Both the position numbers and the translations under genes were made by a program. Of a stretch of 64,000 bases of DNA, positions 1 to 8,417 are shown one piece after another. The stretch's first letter is position 1; every line of letters starts with the position of its first letter. The DNA comes from Alphaproteobacteria bacterium. Its GTDB lineage: Bacteria > Pseudomonadota > Alphaproteobacteria > CACIAM-22H2. The stretch lies in the NCBI GenBank assembly GCA_016793165.1, contig JAEULA010000071.1:93448-157447 (forward strand). The letters run 5' to 3'. Under the pieces are notes generated by a model. That model saw only the letters and a program-made list of their open reading frames with translations, ran no database searches and was not told where the DNA came from.

Positions 1-2
1 AG

Positions 3-263
3 CTGCGCCACATCATCGTGCCCCAGGCTGTGCGCGTCGCGATCCCGCCGACGGTGGGTTTCCTGGTGCAGCTGATCAAGAACACCTCGCTCGGCGCCGT
101 CATCGGCTTCGTCGAGCTGACGCGCGAGGGCCAGCTCACCAACGCGGCCACCTACCGGCCCTTCACCGTCTACATCGTCGTCGCCGCGATCTACTTCGCG
201 ATGTGCTTCCCGCTCACCCAGTGGAGCCGTCGCCTGGAAAGGAAGCTCCATGGCGCTCGTTGA
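3..263 (+). CDS. Polar amino acid ABC transporter permease, 3' fragment
   Basis: This is the C-terminal 86 residues of an inner-membrane permease of the HisM/GlnP family; the 5' part lies outside the window. The visible part begins in the cytoplasmic EAA-type loop (LRHIIVPQAVRVAIPP), followed by the family-typical VQLIKNTSLGAVIGFVEL segment and a last membrane helix before a basic tail. The stop codon lies 14 bases inside the next gene, an ATPase of the matching family, so the two are translationally coupled. Function (polar amino acid import) rests on family resemblance of the loop and on the ATPase and binding protein that follow; the substrate cannot be read from this fragment. Confidence 0.85.
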   Translation: MRHIIVPQAVRVAIPPTVGFLVQLIKNTSLGAVIGFVELTREGQLTNAATYRPFTVYIVVAAIYFAMCFPLTQWSRRLERKLHGAR

Positions 264-981
264 GCTGACCGACGTCGTCAAGCGCTACGGCAGCAACACC
301 GTGCTGAACGGCGTCTCGCTGACCGTCGAACCCGGCGAGATCATCGCCGTGATCGGCCGCTCGGGCTCGGGCAAGAGCACGCTGCTCCGCTGCATCAACG
401 GCCTCGAGCCGATCCAGCAGGGCCGCATCGTGTTCGACGGCACGGTCGTCAACGATCCCGGCACGAACCTGCGCGCCCTGCGCCAGCGCGTCGGGATCGT
501 GTTCCAGAGCTACAACCTGTTCCCCCATCTCTCGGTCGAGAAGAACATCACCTTGGCACCGCGCGTCGTGAAGGGCATGGAGCCCGGCGCCGCGCGCGAG
601 CTCGCCGGCCGCGTCCTGGCGCGCGTCGGCCTCGCCGAGAAGATCGACGCCTATCCCGACCAGCTATCCGGCGGCCAGCAGCAGCGCGTGGCGATCGCCC
701 GCTCGCTCGCCATGCAGCCGCAGCTCATGCTGTTCGACGAGATCACCTCGGCGCTCGACCCGGAGCTCACCGGCGAGGTCCTGAAGGTCCTCGAGCTGAT
801 GGCGCGGGAGGGCATGACCATGATGCTCGTGACCCACGAGATGGGTTTCGCGCGCCGCGTCGCGACGCGGCTGATCTTCATGCACGAAGGCAGGATCTGG
901 GAGGAGGGGCGGGCGAGCGAGGTGCTGTCGAAGCCGCGCACGCCCGAGCTCGAGACCTTCCTGGATGCGGTGCTGCACTGA
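250..981 (+). CDS. Polar amino acid ABC transporter ATP-binding protein
   Basis: This 243-residue ATPase of the HisP/GlnQ type powers uptake through the preceding permease. Walker A is GRSGSGKST at residues 36-44, the Q-loop glutamine is near residue 86, the signature LSGGQQQRVAIARS starts at 139, Walker B LMLFDE is at 159-164, and the switch histidine lies in VTHEMGFARR. The D-loop region reads DEITSALDPE, with isoleucine where DEPTSALDPE is usual. The length fits the family. The start codon lies inside the end of the permease gene, behind GGAAAGG. The binding protein gene follows after 47 bases, so the three form one operon. Confidence 0.95.
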   Translation: MALVELTDVVKRYGSNTVLNGVSLTVEPGEIIAVIGRSGSGKSTLLRCINGLEPIQQGRIVFDGTVVNDPGTNLRALRQRVGIVFQSYNLFPHLSVEKNITLAPRVVKGMEPGAARELAGRVLARVGLAEKIDAYPDQLSGGQQQRVAIARSLAMQPQLMLFDEITSALDPELTGEVLKVLELMAREGMTMMLVTHEMGFARRVATRLIFMHEGRIWEEGRASEVLSKPRTPELETFLDAVLH

Positions 982-1016
982 GCGCGGCCCGCGCCATCCA
1001 CGACGTCAACCAGCGC

Positions 1017-1052
1017 AGGAGGAACACCATGACGAGGAGGAACACGATGAAG
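1017..1052 (+). repeat. Tandem duplication of Shine-Dalgarno plus ATG
   Basis: Two adjacent 18-base units differ at few positions: AGGAGGAACACCATGACG (1017-1034) and AGGAGGAACACGATGAAG (1035-1052). Each contains a strong ribosome-binding site AGGAGG followed at the same distance by ATG. The two ATGs (1029 and 1047) are in frame with the same binding protein gene, so translation may start at either or both. A recent slippage-type duplication of the initiation region is the simplest explanation. Confidence 0.85.
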
Positions 1053-1829
1053 GGTCTGCTCACGGCCGTCGTCGCCGCGGCCGCGGTGATGTTCGGCACG
1101 GTCGAGGCGCGCGCCGACGCGCTGGCCGACATCCTCAAGAAGGGCACCGTGCGCATCGCCGTGCCGCTCGACGTGCCGCCCTTCGGCTCGGTGAACCAGG
1201 AGCGCAAGCCCGAGGGATTCGACATCGAGTTCGCCGAGATGGTCGGCAAGGCGCTCGGCGTGAAGGTGGAGCTGCAGCAGGTCACCGGCGCCAACCGCAT
1301 CCCCTTCCTGCTGACCGACAAGGTCGACATCGTGATCTCGGTGATGGGCCTGACGCCGGAGCGCGCCAAGCAGATCATGTTCACCGCGCCCTACGCCGAC
1401 ACCAACCTCGCGGTGTTCGGGCCGAAGAGCATCAACGTCAAGTCCGCGGGCGAGCTCGGCAACCTGAAGGTCGTCGCGGCCAAGGGCACGACCCAGGAGC
1501 TCGGCCTGTCGGCGATGAACCCGAAGGCGAACATCATGCGCACCGAGGACGACGCGACGGCCGCGACGGCCTACGTCACCGGCCAGGCGGAGCTGTTCGC
1601 GACCAACAGCCTGATCATCCCGGACCTGCTCAAGCGCGCGCCGAACAAGGAGTTCGACCTGAAGTTCGTGATCCGCCGCAGCCCGGCGCATATGGGCGTC
1701 AAGATGGGCGAGTTCGGCCTGCTGCAGTGGCTCAACAGCTTCATCTTCTTCAACACGATGAACGGCGAGCTCGACCGCCTGCACCAGAAGTACCTGGCGC
1801 AGCCGATGCTCGCGCTGCCGACGCTCTGA
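1029..1829 (+). CDS. Amino acid ABC transporter substrate-binding protein
   Basis: A periplasmic binding protein of the SBP_bac_3 family, 266 residues, for the transporter encoded just upstream. An N-terminal signal peptide runs through LLTAVVAAAAVMFGTVEARA. The mature protein starts with the family pattern TVRIAVPLDVPPFG, followed by GFDIEFAEMVGKALG and DIVISVMGLTPERAKQIMFT, the segment contributing the ligand-binding arginine region. Two starts are possible, ATG at 1029 or at 1047, each behind its own AGGAGG (see the duplicated initiation region). A strong stem-loop follows the stop. The likely ligand is a polar amino acid or related small organic compound; no finer call is justified. Confidence 0.93.
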   Translation: MTRRNTMKGLLTAVVAAAAVMFGTVEARADALADILKKGTVRIAVPLDVPPFGSVNQERKPEGFDIEFAEMVGKALGVKVELQQVTGANRIPFLLTDKVDIVISVMGLTPERAKQIMFTAPYADTNLAVFGPKSINVKSAGELGNLKVVAAKGTTQELGLSAMNPKANIMRTEDDATAATAYVTGQAELFATNSLIIPDLLKRAPNKEFDLKFVIRRSPAHMGVKMGEFGLLQWLNSFIFFNTMNGELDRLHQKYLAQPMLALPTL

Positions 1830-1844
1830 GGTCGGGGCGCCGAT

Positions 1845-1876
1845 CCGTCCGCCCGCGCCGCGACGCGGGCGGACGG
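1845..1876. terminator. Bidirectional stem-loop terminator
   Basis: A perfect inverted repeat with 13-base arms (CCGTCCGCCCGCG and its complement) and a six-base loop lies between convergent genes, the binding protein ending at 1829 and the methyltransferase ending at 1901. There is no uridine tract, so efficient intrinsic termination is uncertain, but position and stem strength fit a shared terminator. Confidence 0.7.
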
Positions 1877-1900
1877 GCGGCGCCGTCGCCCGCGGCCGGC

Positions 1901-2824
1901 TCAGCGCCGCTTGTCGACGCTCTCGCGGATCTTCGATCCCGCGACGTTGAGCAGCGGCGACACGATCCTGAAGAAGGCCTCGCCGTAGCCGCGCTGGGTG
2001 CGGCGGTCGTGCTCGCGCAGCAGGTGGAGCACGAGATCGAAGGACCGGTAGCAGTCGTAGAGGATGATCGCGCTGCGCAGCAGCTGGTCGTCGTCGAGCT
2101 TCTCGAGCCGCGTGAAGTCGCGCACGAACACCGCATCCGCCCAGACCACCTGGCTGTGGCCTTCGTAGGGATCGAGGCTCATCAGCAGCGGCACGACGTC
2201 GCGCGTCACCAGCGGGAAGAACTTGTGCAGCACGTAGCCCTGGCGGCGCATGTACTGCTCCACCTCCGAGAACAGCGGCTGGCCGACATACATCGGCAGG
2301 AACTCGACCTCGGTCTGGACGACCAGCGCGCGGCGCAGGCGCTTGCGGGCGTTCTTGAACACCATCAGCTCGCCGCCCTGGATGTCGATCTTCAGGTAGT
2401 CGAGCCCGGCGGTCTCCGGCACGTCGTCGAGGCGCACCGTGTCGACCTCCTCGGTGCGCACGACCTTGGCCCATTCGGGGAATCCGGCGAACAGCCCGAG
2501 CACGGTCTGGTTCGGCTCGAGCAGCGAGGTCATGCCCGGGAGCAGGCAGTGGCGCAGGGTATGGCGCTGCCCGTCGCCGACCGCGTGCGGCAGGTAGACG
2601 TCGTTCGGCCCCTTGCGCTCGTTGAGCTTGGCCAGCGACTCCAGGTTCGGCTCGAAGCCGACGACGGAGGCGTGGCCGGTCCCGAGCAGCGGCGCGTAGG
2701 GCGCGGGTCCGTCGATCGGATTGGCGCCGATGTCGACGATCTTGATCGGGCAATCGATGTTCAGGATCGCGTGCAGCGACGGCGGAAACGACCGCTTGAT
2801 GGCCTCGATCACGCTGTTGTCCAT
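1901..2824 (-). CDS. FkbM family SAM-dependent methyltransferase
   Basis: A 307-residue class I methyltransferase of the FkbM type, which O-methylates sugars or polyketide-like products in characterised cases. Motif I is IKIVDIGANPIDG near residues 28-40 and the acidic ribose-binding position sits in VVGFEPN. The family hallmark YLKIDIQGGELMVFKNA lies near the middle, corresponding to the usual IDvEGaE motif. There is no signal peptide or membrane segment, so it is cytoplasmic. The gene stands alone on its strand; the next methyltransferase is divergent across 640 bases. Which molecule it methylates cannot be told; no glycosyltransferase or polysaccharide cluster is visible nearby. Confidence 0.85.
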   Translation of the reverse strand: MDNSVIEAIKRSFPPSLHAILNIDCPIKIVDIGANPIDGPAPYAPLLGTGHASVVGFEPNLESLAKLNERKGPNDVYLPHAVGDGQRHTLRHCLLPGMTSLLEPNQTVLGLFAGFPEWAKVVRTEEVDTVRLDDVPETAGLDYLKIDIQGGELMVFKNARKRLRRALVVQTEVEFLPMYVGQPLFSEVEQYMRRQGYVLHKFFPLVTRDVVPLLMSLDPYEGHSQVVWADAVFVRDFTRLEKLDDDQLLRSAIILYDCYRSFDLVLHLLREHDRRTQRGYGEAFFRIVSPLLNVAGSKIRESVDKRR

Positions 2825-3466
2825 GGGTGTCCTGGGCTGTCTTGAGGGCGATGCGCCCGCGGCGCAGGCGTATCCGGCGCCCGCGGGCCGGGGCGCGCGG
2901 CGGCGGGACGATACGCCGGGGCGGTTGAGCCTGGCGACGGATAAGCAACATCAGGTGGCGGGCGACGAGCCCCCGAAAGCGGGCCTCGGGATGCGGCGTC
3001 CGCGCCCCGGATATCGGCGAAACGCCGTTGCGGCCGAGGTGGGCCGCGCCACGGCCTCGAGCAACGTCGCGACGGCATACAGGGCACGCGCTTCCGCCGC
3101 GACGACCGCGACCGGACGTTCCTCGCCGCGACCGGCCCGCTGGGTCGCGTCCTCTCCGAGCCGCCTGCTCCGCCGTGTGTCGGACAGCCGCTCGCCGGAC
3201 TCGCGGCCCTGCCGATCGTGCGCGGGAGCGTCTGAGCGGCGGGACTTCGAACGTGGCCGCGCTGCCGGCACGGCCACGCGCGCCGGGGCGGGCACCCCGC
3301 CCGGACGACGGCCGGCTCGCGTCGGCGGCCCTGTAGCTCCGCGCGCGGTCGCGCCGCTCGCACCGCGGCACCGATGCTGCGGCGGGCGCAGGCCGCCGCG
3401 ATCTTCGCCGCTCTTAATTCTCCGTTCAGCACGTCGGGACGATTTTCCGGACCGGAGGCTCCGGCG
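2825..3466. other. 642-base intergenic region between divergent methyltransferases
   Basis: The open frames here are arginine- and proline-rich, lack any recognisable domain and look like by-products of high GC. The last 60 bases before the plus-strand gene turn AT-richer (CTCTTAATTCTCC near 3412), which could hold its promoter. I see no RNA gene or convincing repeat. Confidence 0.5.
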
Positions 3467-4060
3467 ATGTGGGAACAGAGCAAGGCGGCGCGCCGTCGCT
3501 TCTTCGACGGCGCCTTCCATCAGCGGTATTTCGTCGGGAACGGCATCGACATCGGCGGCGGGCCGGATCCGCTGTCGCAATATGTCGGCGTCTTCCCGCT
3601 GATGCGCGCCGTGCGCGTATGGGACATGGCCGACGGCGACGCGCAGGACATGGCCGGGGTCGCGGACGAGAGCGTCGACTTCGTGCATTCGAGCCACTGC
3701 CTCGAGCATCTCCGCGACGTCGAGGTCGCGCTGGGCAACTGGCTGCGGATCCTCAAGCCCGGCGGCCACCTGATCGTGACGGTGCCGGACGAGGAGCTGT
3801 ACGAACTCGGGCGATGGCCGAGCCGCTTCAACGGCGATCACCGCTGGTCGTTCACGACGCACCGGCCGACCCGGCTGCTGCCGGCCTCGATCAACGTCCT
3901 CGATCTCGCGCTGCGCTTCTCCGAAATCGCCTGCCCCGAGCGCATCGTGCAGCTCCGCGACTTCTTCCGCCCGGCGCTGGCCGCCAAGGGCTTCGACCAG
4001 ACCCGCACCCCCGTCGCCGAATGCGCGATCGAGTTCGTGCTGCGCAAGCGCGAGCGATGA
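3467..4060 (+). CDS. Class I SAM-dependent methyltransferase (Methyltransf_11-like)
   Basis: A 197-residue cytoplasmic methyltransferase. Motif I reads NGIDIGGGPDPLS near residues 24-36, the acidic residue follows in VRVWDMADGDAQDM, and the motif IV/post-motif region is SVDFVHSSHCLEHL...ILKPGGHLIVTVPDEE. Histidine-rich SSHCLEHL is typical of the 'SxxxLEHL' methyltransferases acting on small molecules or glycans. The ATG at 3467 was chosen because GGAGG lies eight bases upstream; an in-frame ATG at 3374 would add 31 low-complexity residues with no ribosome-binding site. Substrate unknown. It converges with a small membrane protein gene 45 bases downstream. Confidence 0.82.
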   Translation: MWEQSKAARRRFFDGAFHQRYFVGNGIDIGGGPDPLSQYVGVFPLMRAVRVWDMADGDAQDMAGVADESVDFVHSSHCLEHLRDVEVALGNWLRILKPGGHLIVTVPDEELYELGRWPSRFNGDHRWSFTTHRPTRLLPASINVLDLALRFSEIACPERIVQLRDFFRPALAAKGFDQTRTPVAECAIEFVLRKRER

Positions 4061-4105
4061 TCCGCTCTTTCGCGATCGGAAGCCGCCGGGCCAGACCTTG
4101 CGGCG

Positions 4106-4687
4106 TCAGTGCGCGCGTGGCGGGCGCGTGCCGCGCAGGATCGCGGCGCCGATCGCCATGACGCCGAGATTGCGCGCCGTGCTGCCGACGGTCTGGAGGA
4201 TCGCCGGCGCCGGAACCAGGGCCAGGGCGAGATTGGCAACCAGTCCGGATTGAAACAGGAATACGGCGTGGCGGGGCAGCCATCCGGCGCGAAGGACGGC
4301 GCGCGAGAACAGCGTACCGCCGAGGATCATCAGCCCGCCGTGCAGCGTGTAGAGCCATCCGAGGCGCGCCCACAGGGTCTCGTAGTCGGGCGCGTGCTCG
4401 GCGATGGCGACCAATGTCGTGTGCTGGAAATAGACGAAGGCCGCGCCGTAGATCAGCGCGCCGGCGAGCCCGGAGCCCGCAGGTCGCGGGTCATGCGCGG
4501 CATGGATCCCCAGAAGCAGCCAGGGCATCGGCAGGAACGCCGCGTAGTTGATCCAGAGCTGCGCGCTGGAGAAGCCGCCCAGCCGCCATTCCAGCACATC
4601 GCTGAGCAGGTGCAGCGCCGGCGCCACGACGGCGACGATTCCGACAATCCTGCGCAACGCGTGCAGGGCGGCGCTCCCGGCCACCAT
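4106..4687 (-). CDS. Small integral membrane protein, unknown function
   Basis: A 193-residue protein that is mostly hydrophobic, with about five to six predicted helices: residues 12-30, 45-62, 77-95, 111-130, 142-162 and 166-185. I do not recognise a family. It follows the DUF2938 gene by six bases on the same strand, so the two are co-transcribed and may work together in the membrane. Conserved-looking polar residues inside helices (for example FVYFQHTT) hint at a real protein and not a GC artefact, but no activity can be proposed. Confidence 0.7.
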   Translation of the reverse strand: MVAGSAALHALRRIVGIVAVVAPALHLLSDVLEWRLGGFSSAQLWINYAAFLPMPWLLLGIHAAHDPRPAGSGLAGALIYGAAFVYFQHTTLVAIAEHAPDYETLWARLGWLYTLHGGLMILGGTLFSRAVLRAGWLPRHAVFLFQSGLVANLALALVPAPAILQTVGSTARNLGVMAIGAAILRGTRPPRAH

Positions 4688-4693
4688 CCCGTG

Positions 4694-5158
4694 TCACACC
4701 ATCATCGCGCCGACCGCGAGCCCGGCGCCGAAGGCGGTGTGCGAGCCGAGCGCCTGCAGGCAGCCGACCAGCGGCTTGGGCGTATTGCGCGCCAGGACGC
4801 CCGCGCCCATCGCCGGCATGAAGAAGAACCACGGCACGATCGTGCTGGCGATGCCGAAGACGAGGCCGTTGAGCAGCGACGGCTCGATGCCGAGGACGTG
4901 TCGCATCAGCGGCACGTAGACGAAGCCGTAGGCCGCGCCGACGATGTAGTGCCCGGTCCAGCCGATCGCGAGTTCGTTGGGCTCGGCCGGCGCGGCCGCG
5001 ATCGGCGAATGCATGAACTTGCCGCGGAAGGCGTTCACGAACCATCGCCCGGTCAGCGCCCAGTTCGCCGTCGGCAATCCCGTCATTGCGCGCAGGATGC
5101 GCTGCCAGACGTCGAGAAACACCGTCGCCACGACGCCCGACACGATCATCTCCAGCAT
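4694..5158 (-). CDS. DUF2938 family membrane protein
   Basis: A 154-residue membrane protein resembling DUF2938. It opens with MLEMIVSGVVATVFLDVWQR, then LTGRWFVNAFRGKFMHSPIA, and has four hydrophobic segments, the pattern of this uncharacterised family. The ATG at 5158 was chosen because it places the first helix at the N terminus as in the family; the frame stays open far upstream, but that extension is charged and unlike the family. The downstream gene starts six bases after its stop. No function is established for the family. Confidence 0.75.
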   Translation of the reverse strand: MLEMIVSGVVATVFLDVWQRILRAMTGLPTANWALTGRWFVNAFRGKFMHSPIAAAPAEPNELAIGWTGHYIVGAAYGFVYVPLMRHVLGIEPSLLNGLVFGIASTIVPWFFFMPAMGAGVLARNTPKPLVGCLQALGSHTAFGAGLAVGAMMV

Positions 5159-5570
5159 GGTCCCCGGTCCCCCGCCTCTTTTCGTTGGTTGCGGATTGTT
5201 GAGGCATCGTGGCGCGGAGTCACGCTGAGTTTCGGTCGCGGTCGCAGGTGTTTCATGGCGGACGCGTCTCGGCGCGTCCCGGCGCATTCGAGGCGGGCGC
5301 CTCGTGCGCGCTTCCTCGTCCTCCGGTCTCGCGCGAGGCGGGCCGGGCAATCGCGCGGAGGTGCGATCGCCAAGTCTCCCGACCCGGGCGCAGAGTGATC
5401 GTGCGCCGACCTCGCCGACCTGGGGCGCCCGCCCGCGACACGCGGCGGGATCGCATGAAATTCCCGCGACCCTTCGGCCAAGTTCCGCCGGAATTCGCGC
5501 GCCGAGCAACGTCGCGTTAGGCGATGGGCGTCGAGGCTGGGATGTCCAGCAGGCCCAGGGAGCACACGCC
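5159..5570. other. 412-base divergent intergenic region
   Basis: This separates the DUF2938 gene (minus) from the RTX protein gene (plus) and must hold promoters for both. Apart from the ribosome-binding site CCAGGGAG just before the RTX start, I find no convincing promoter, repeat or small gene. The overlapping open frames are arginine- and proline-rich and unsupported. Confidence 0.45.
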
Positions 5571-6911
5571 ATGACCGCACGCGCCACCGCGTTCCGTTCG
5601 ACCATGTTGCAAGGTGCCGCGCAGGCGGTGCCCGACGCCCTCGGCGGCGACGGCATCGACATCCTCGTCGGGACGTCCGGCGACGACGTGCTGCAGGGAT
5701 TCGGCGGCAACGACACGCTGTCCGGCGGCCTCGGCGACGACGTGCTGGACGGCGGCGACGGCCGCGACCTGGCGAGCTATCGCGACATCGCCGCGCCGCT
5801 GACGATCGACCTGCGGCTCGCCGGTACGGCGCAGGACACCGGCGGCGCCGGGCACGACACGCTGATCGGCATCGAGAACGTGACCGGCGGCACCGGCAAC
5901 GACACGATCACCGGTGACGGCGGCGCTAACATCCTTTCCGGGAATGCCGGCGACGACTGGCTATTCGGCGGCGAGGGCGACGACATCCTCGACGGCGGTG
6001 CAGGCAACGACGCGCTGATCGGCGGCAACGGCACCGACACCGTGACCTACGCCAGCGCCACCGGCGGGGTCAGCGTGGTCATGTGGCTGCGGGGCTTCCA
6101 GCCCACCGGCGGCGCCGGATCCGACGTCCATTCCTCGATCGAGATCTTCGTCGGCAGCCGCTTCGACGACAGCTTCATCTCCAACGACTTCGATCACGTG
6201 CTGAAGGGCGGTGCGGGCAACGACGGACTCTACGGCCAGGGCGGCAGCGACACGCTGCTCGGCGGGCTCGGCGACGACTGGCTTGACGGCGGCTTCGGCA
6301 TCGACACGGTCAGCTATGCCGACGTTGCCGCCGGGGTGACGGTCGATCTCGCGCGCTTCGACCGCCAGGACACCGGCGGTGCGGGGGCCGACATGCTGGT
6401 CGATCTCGAGAACCTGGTCGGCGGCGGCGGCAACGACACGCTCTACGGCGCCAAGTACACCAACGTGATCCATGGCGGCGCGGGCAACGACACGATCTAC
6501 GGCCGCGGCGGCATCGACTATCTCACCGGCGGCGAAGGCGACGACGTGCTGGTCGGCGGCGCCGATCGCGACCGCATGGCGGGAAAGGAGGGCGCCGACA
6601 TCTTCCGCCTCGAGACGCTGGCCGACAGCGGCGTCGGCTGGCGGCGCGACGTGATCGCGGACTTCGACGGCGCCGCGGGCGATCGCATCGATCTGTCGCT
6701 GCTCGATGCCGACACGGTCCATGACGGCCGCCAGGGCTTCCAGTTCCTGCCCGGCATGACCGGCTTCGGCGGCGGCCTCGGCGAATTGCGCTACCGGCAC
6801 GAGGGCGACCTAACCATCGTCATGGGCGACGTGAACGGCGACGCCGTCGCCGATTTCGAGATCGAGCTGGTCGGAACGCTGACCCTTCAGGCCCGCGATT
6901 TCATGTTCTGA
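5571..6911 (+). CDS. RTX-type calcium-binding repeat protein, probable type I secretion substrate
   Basis: A 446-residue acidic, glycine- and aspartate-rich protein built from hemolysin-type nonapeptide repeats (GGxGxDxLx), for example GGLGDDVLDGGDG, GGEGDDILDGGAG and GGAGNDTIYGRGG. Such repeats fold as calcium-binding beta-rolls and usually mark proteins exported by type I secretion. There is no N-terminal signal peptide. The C-terminus (FEIELVGTLTLQARDFMF) resembles the hydrophobic ends of type I substrates. No catalytic domain is seen. ATG at 5571 follows AGGGAG; an upstream ATG at 5304 would add 89 unrelated residues. No ABC exporter or membrane-fusion gene is present in the window, so its exporter must be elsewhere. 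Confidence 0.9.
   Translation: MTARATAFRSTMLQGAAQAVPDALGGDGIDILVGTSGDDVLQGFGGNDTLSGGLGDDVLDGGDGRDLASYRDIAAPLTIDLRLAGTAQDTGGAGHDTLIGIENVTGGTGNDTITGDGGANILSGNAGDDWLFGGEGDDILDGGAGNDALIGGNGTDTVTYASATGGVSVVMWLRGFQPTGGAGSDVHSSIEIFVGSRFDDSFISNDFDHVLKGGAGNDGLYGQGGSDTLLGGLGDDWLDGGFGIDTVSYADVAAGVTVDLARFDRQDTGGAGADMLVDLENLVGGGGNDTLYGAKYTNVIHGGAGNDTIYGRGGIDYLTGGEGDDVLVGGADRDRMAGKEGADIFRLETLADSGVGWRRDVIADFDGAAGDRIDLSLLDADTVHDGRQGFQFLPGMTGFGGGLGELRYRHEGDLTIVMGDVNGDAVADFEIELVGTLTLQARDFMF
5650..6600 (+). repeat. RTX nonapeptide repeats arranged in three higher-order modules
   Basis: Blocks of GGxGxDxLx repeats alternate with a second, longer unit beginning YxDxAxxVTVDL and containing DTGGAGxDxLxxxEN. The long unit begins at about 5778, 6048 and 6315, a period of 270 and 267 bases. 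The gene therefore grew by duplication of modules of about 90 codons, not only of single nonapeptides. The middle copy is the most diverged. Confidence 0.8.
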
Positions 6912-7190
6912 GCGCCGACGCTGGCGCGCGTCGCATCCAGGGCTTCTCGTCGAATGAGGCGAGGCGGACGCCGCAGGCATCGGGGAGGAGAGCGTCCCGG
7001 CGCTCCGGCACCGAGGATCGTCCAGGCCACGCGCGTTGCCCGCAGCGGCCATGGCGCGGGGCCAGACAGCGCGCCCACGGCGGCAATCAGGTCCGGGCAG
7101 GTTTGTTCGATCGAGGCATGGCTGGCCGCGGTCCACCGGACCCGGACGCTTCGACGGACGACCTGAGGAAGCCCCGGAGGTTTCGGCGGC

Positions 7191-8048
7191 TCACGACATC
7201 TGCAACGCGTAGACGCCGGCGGCTGTGCCGCCATAGACGGCCGCGCGCTCGTCCACGGTCAGGCCGCTCGTGCACTCCTCCAGCGCGCCCTTCACTTCGA
7301 GGTAGCTGCCGGCAAGCGTGCAGACCGGCCAGTCGCTGCCGAAGAGGCAGCGCGCGGTGCCGAACGTGGAGAGCGCGGTCTCGACATAGGGGCGCAGGTC
7401 GTCGGCGGTCCAGTTCCGCCAGTTCGCCTCGGTGACCATGCCGGAGAGCTTGCACCAGACATGGTCGCGCTGGCCGCGGAACGCGCGCATCTGCTCGGCC
7501 CAGGGCGCGTAGATGCCGCGCCCGATCATCGGCTTGGCGATGTGGTCGACGACGAAGCGCAGGCCCGGCATCTCGGCGACGAGGCGCGTCGCGGCAGGCA
7601 GGTCGCGCGGCTTGAGCAGCAGGTCGTAGACCAGCCCATGGGCCTCGACCGCCTTGAGTCCGCGGCGGACGTCCGTGCGCAGCAGCCAGTCCGGGTCGGC
7701 TTCGTCCTGGACGAGGTGGCGGATGCCGACGAGGTAGCGGCCATCGGGCCGCGCCTTGAGCGCGGCGATGTCGTCGCCGGCGGCAGGACTGGTGAGGTCG
7801 ACCCACCCGACGACGCCGGCGACGAAGGGCGTCGCCGCGGCGGTCGCGAGAAAGTCGCGCGTCTCGTCGAGCGAGGCCTGTGTCTGCACCAGCACCGTCG
7901 CATCGACGCGCGCGTCGCGCAGCAGCGGGGCCAGATGCTCGGGCGCGAAGACGCGCCGGATCGGCGCCATCGCGTCGCCGGCCATCCAGGGGAAATGGCC
8001 GCGGGCGGGATCCCAGAAGTGATGATGGGCGTCGATGATCTTGGGCAT
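7191..8048 (-). CDS. Amidohydrolase-2 family protein (lactonase-like)
   Basis: A 285-residue TIM-barrel hydrolase of the COG3618 group that includes L-fuconolactonase and 2-pyrone-4,6-dicarboxylate lactonase. The metal or substrate-binding motif DAHHHFWDP is at residues 6-14; RFVVDHIAKP in mid-protein and CLFGSDWPVC near the end supply the further conserved histidine and aspartate of the family. It probably hydrolyses a lactone in a catabolic pathway. It lies on the same strand as, and 369 bases downstream of, the acyl-CoA ligase gene, so it may be a separate transcription unit. The precise substrate is not evident; sugar lactone and aromatic lactone are both possible. Confidence 0.82.
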   Translation of the reverse strand: MPKIIDAHHHFWDPARGHFPWMAGDAMAPIRRVFAPEHLAPLLRDARVDATVLVQTQASLDETRDFLATAAATPFVAGVVGWVDLTSPAAGDDIAALKARPDGRYLVGIRHLVQDEADPDWLLRTDVRRGLKAVEAHGLVYDLLLKPRDLPAATRLVAEMPGLRFVVDHIAKPMIGRGIYAPWAEQMRAFRGQRDHVWCKLSGMVTEANWRNWTADDLRPYVETALSTFGTARCLFGSDWPVCTLAGSYLEVKGALEECTSGLTVDERAAVYGGTAAGVYALQMS

Positions 8049-8417
8049 GCGTGCGTCCGGGTTTCTTGAGGACGAGGCGGACTATTCGCCGCGTCGAAGC
8101 GCGATGCAATCGGGGCGGAAAGCGACCGGACTCGGCTCCCCGGCCGTTTCGCGCCCCGTCCGTCCTCGTTCGAGGCGGGATGGACTTGGGCGAGATCCTG
8201 CGAGGAGGGACGGTCGTGCACCTCCATCCAGCGGGCCCGCGGAGGTCCGGCACCGATCGGGCCGCGGGCGCAACAGCCCTGCCTCGGATGAGCAGAGGGG
8301 CGTGCGGTGGCGCGATCGGTGAGCGGCGCCGGCGCGGGTGCGCCGGTCGGTCGTGGCCCGGTGCGGCGGCGCGTCGGGCTCGGGCCGGTCTTGGCTTGGC
8401 CGCATCGCGGCCTCGCG
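8049..8417. other. 369-base intergenic region
   Basis: This lies between the stop of the acyl-CoA ligase and the start of the amidohydrolase, both on the minus strand. It probably holds the amidohydrolase promoter and the end of the ligase transcript. I see no strong hairpin, operator palindrome or credible small gene; the overlapping open frames are arginine- and proline-rich. Confidence 0.45.

Noticed and set aside
651..3371. A 906-codon minus-strand frame across the ATPase, binding protein and FkbM genes
   Set aside because: It overlaps genes with clear motifs on both strands and shows no family resemblance; only a frame-shifted shadow.
3374..3466. Upstream ATG for the plus-strand methyltransferase, adding 31 residues
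   Set aside because: No ribosome-binding site precedes it, and the added residues are not family-like; ATG 3467 has GGAGG at good spacing.
5650..6600. CRISPR-like regular repeats
   Set aside because: The periodicity comes from protein-coding RTX repeats; units are neither identical nor separated by unique spacers of constant length.
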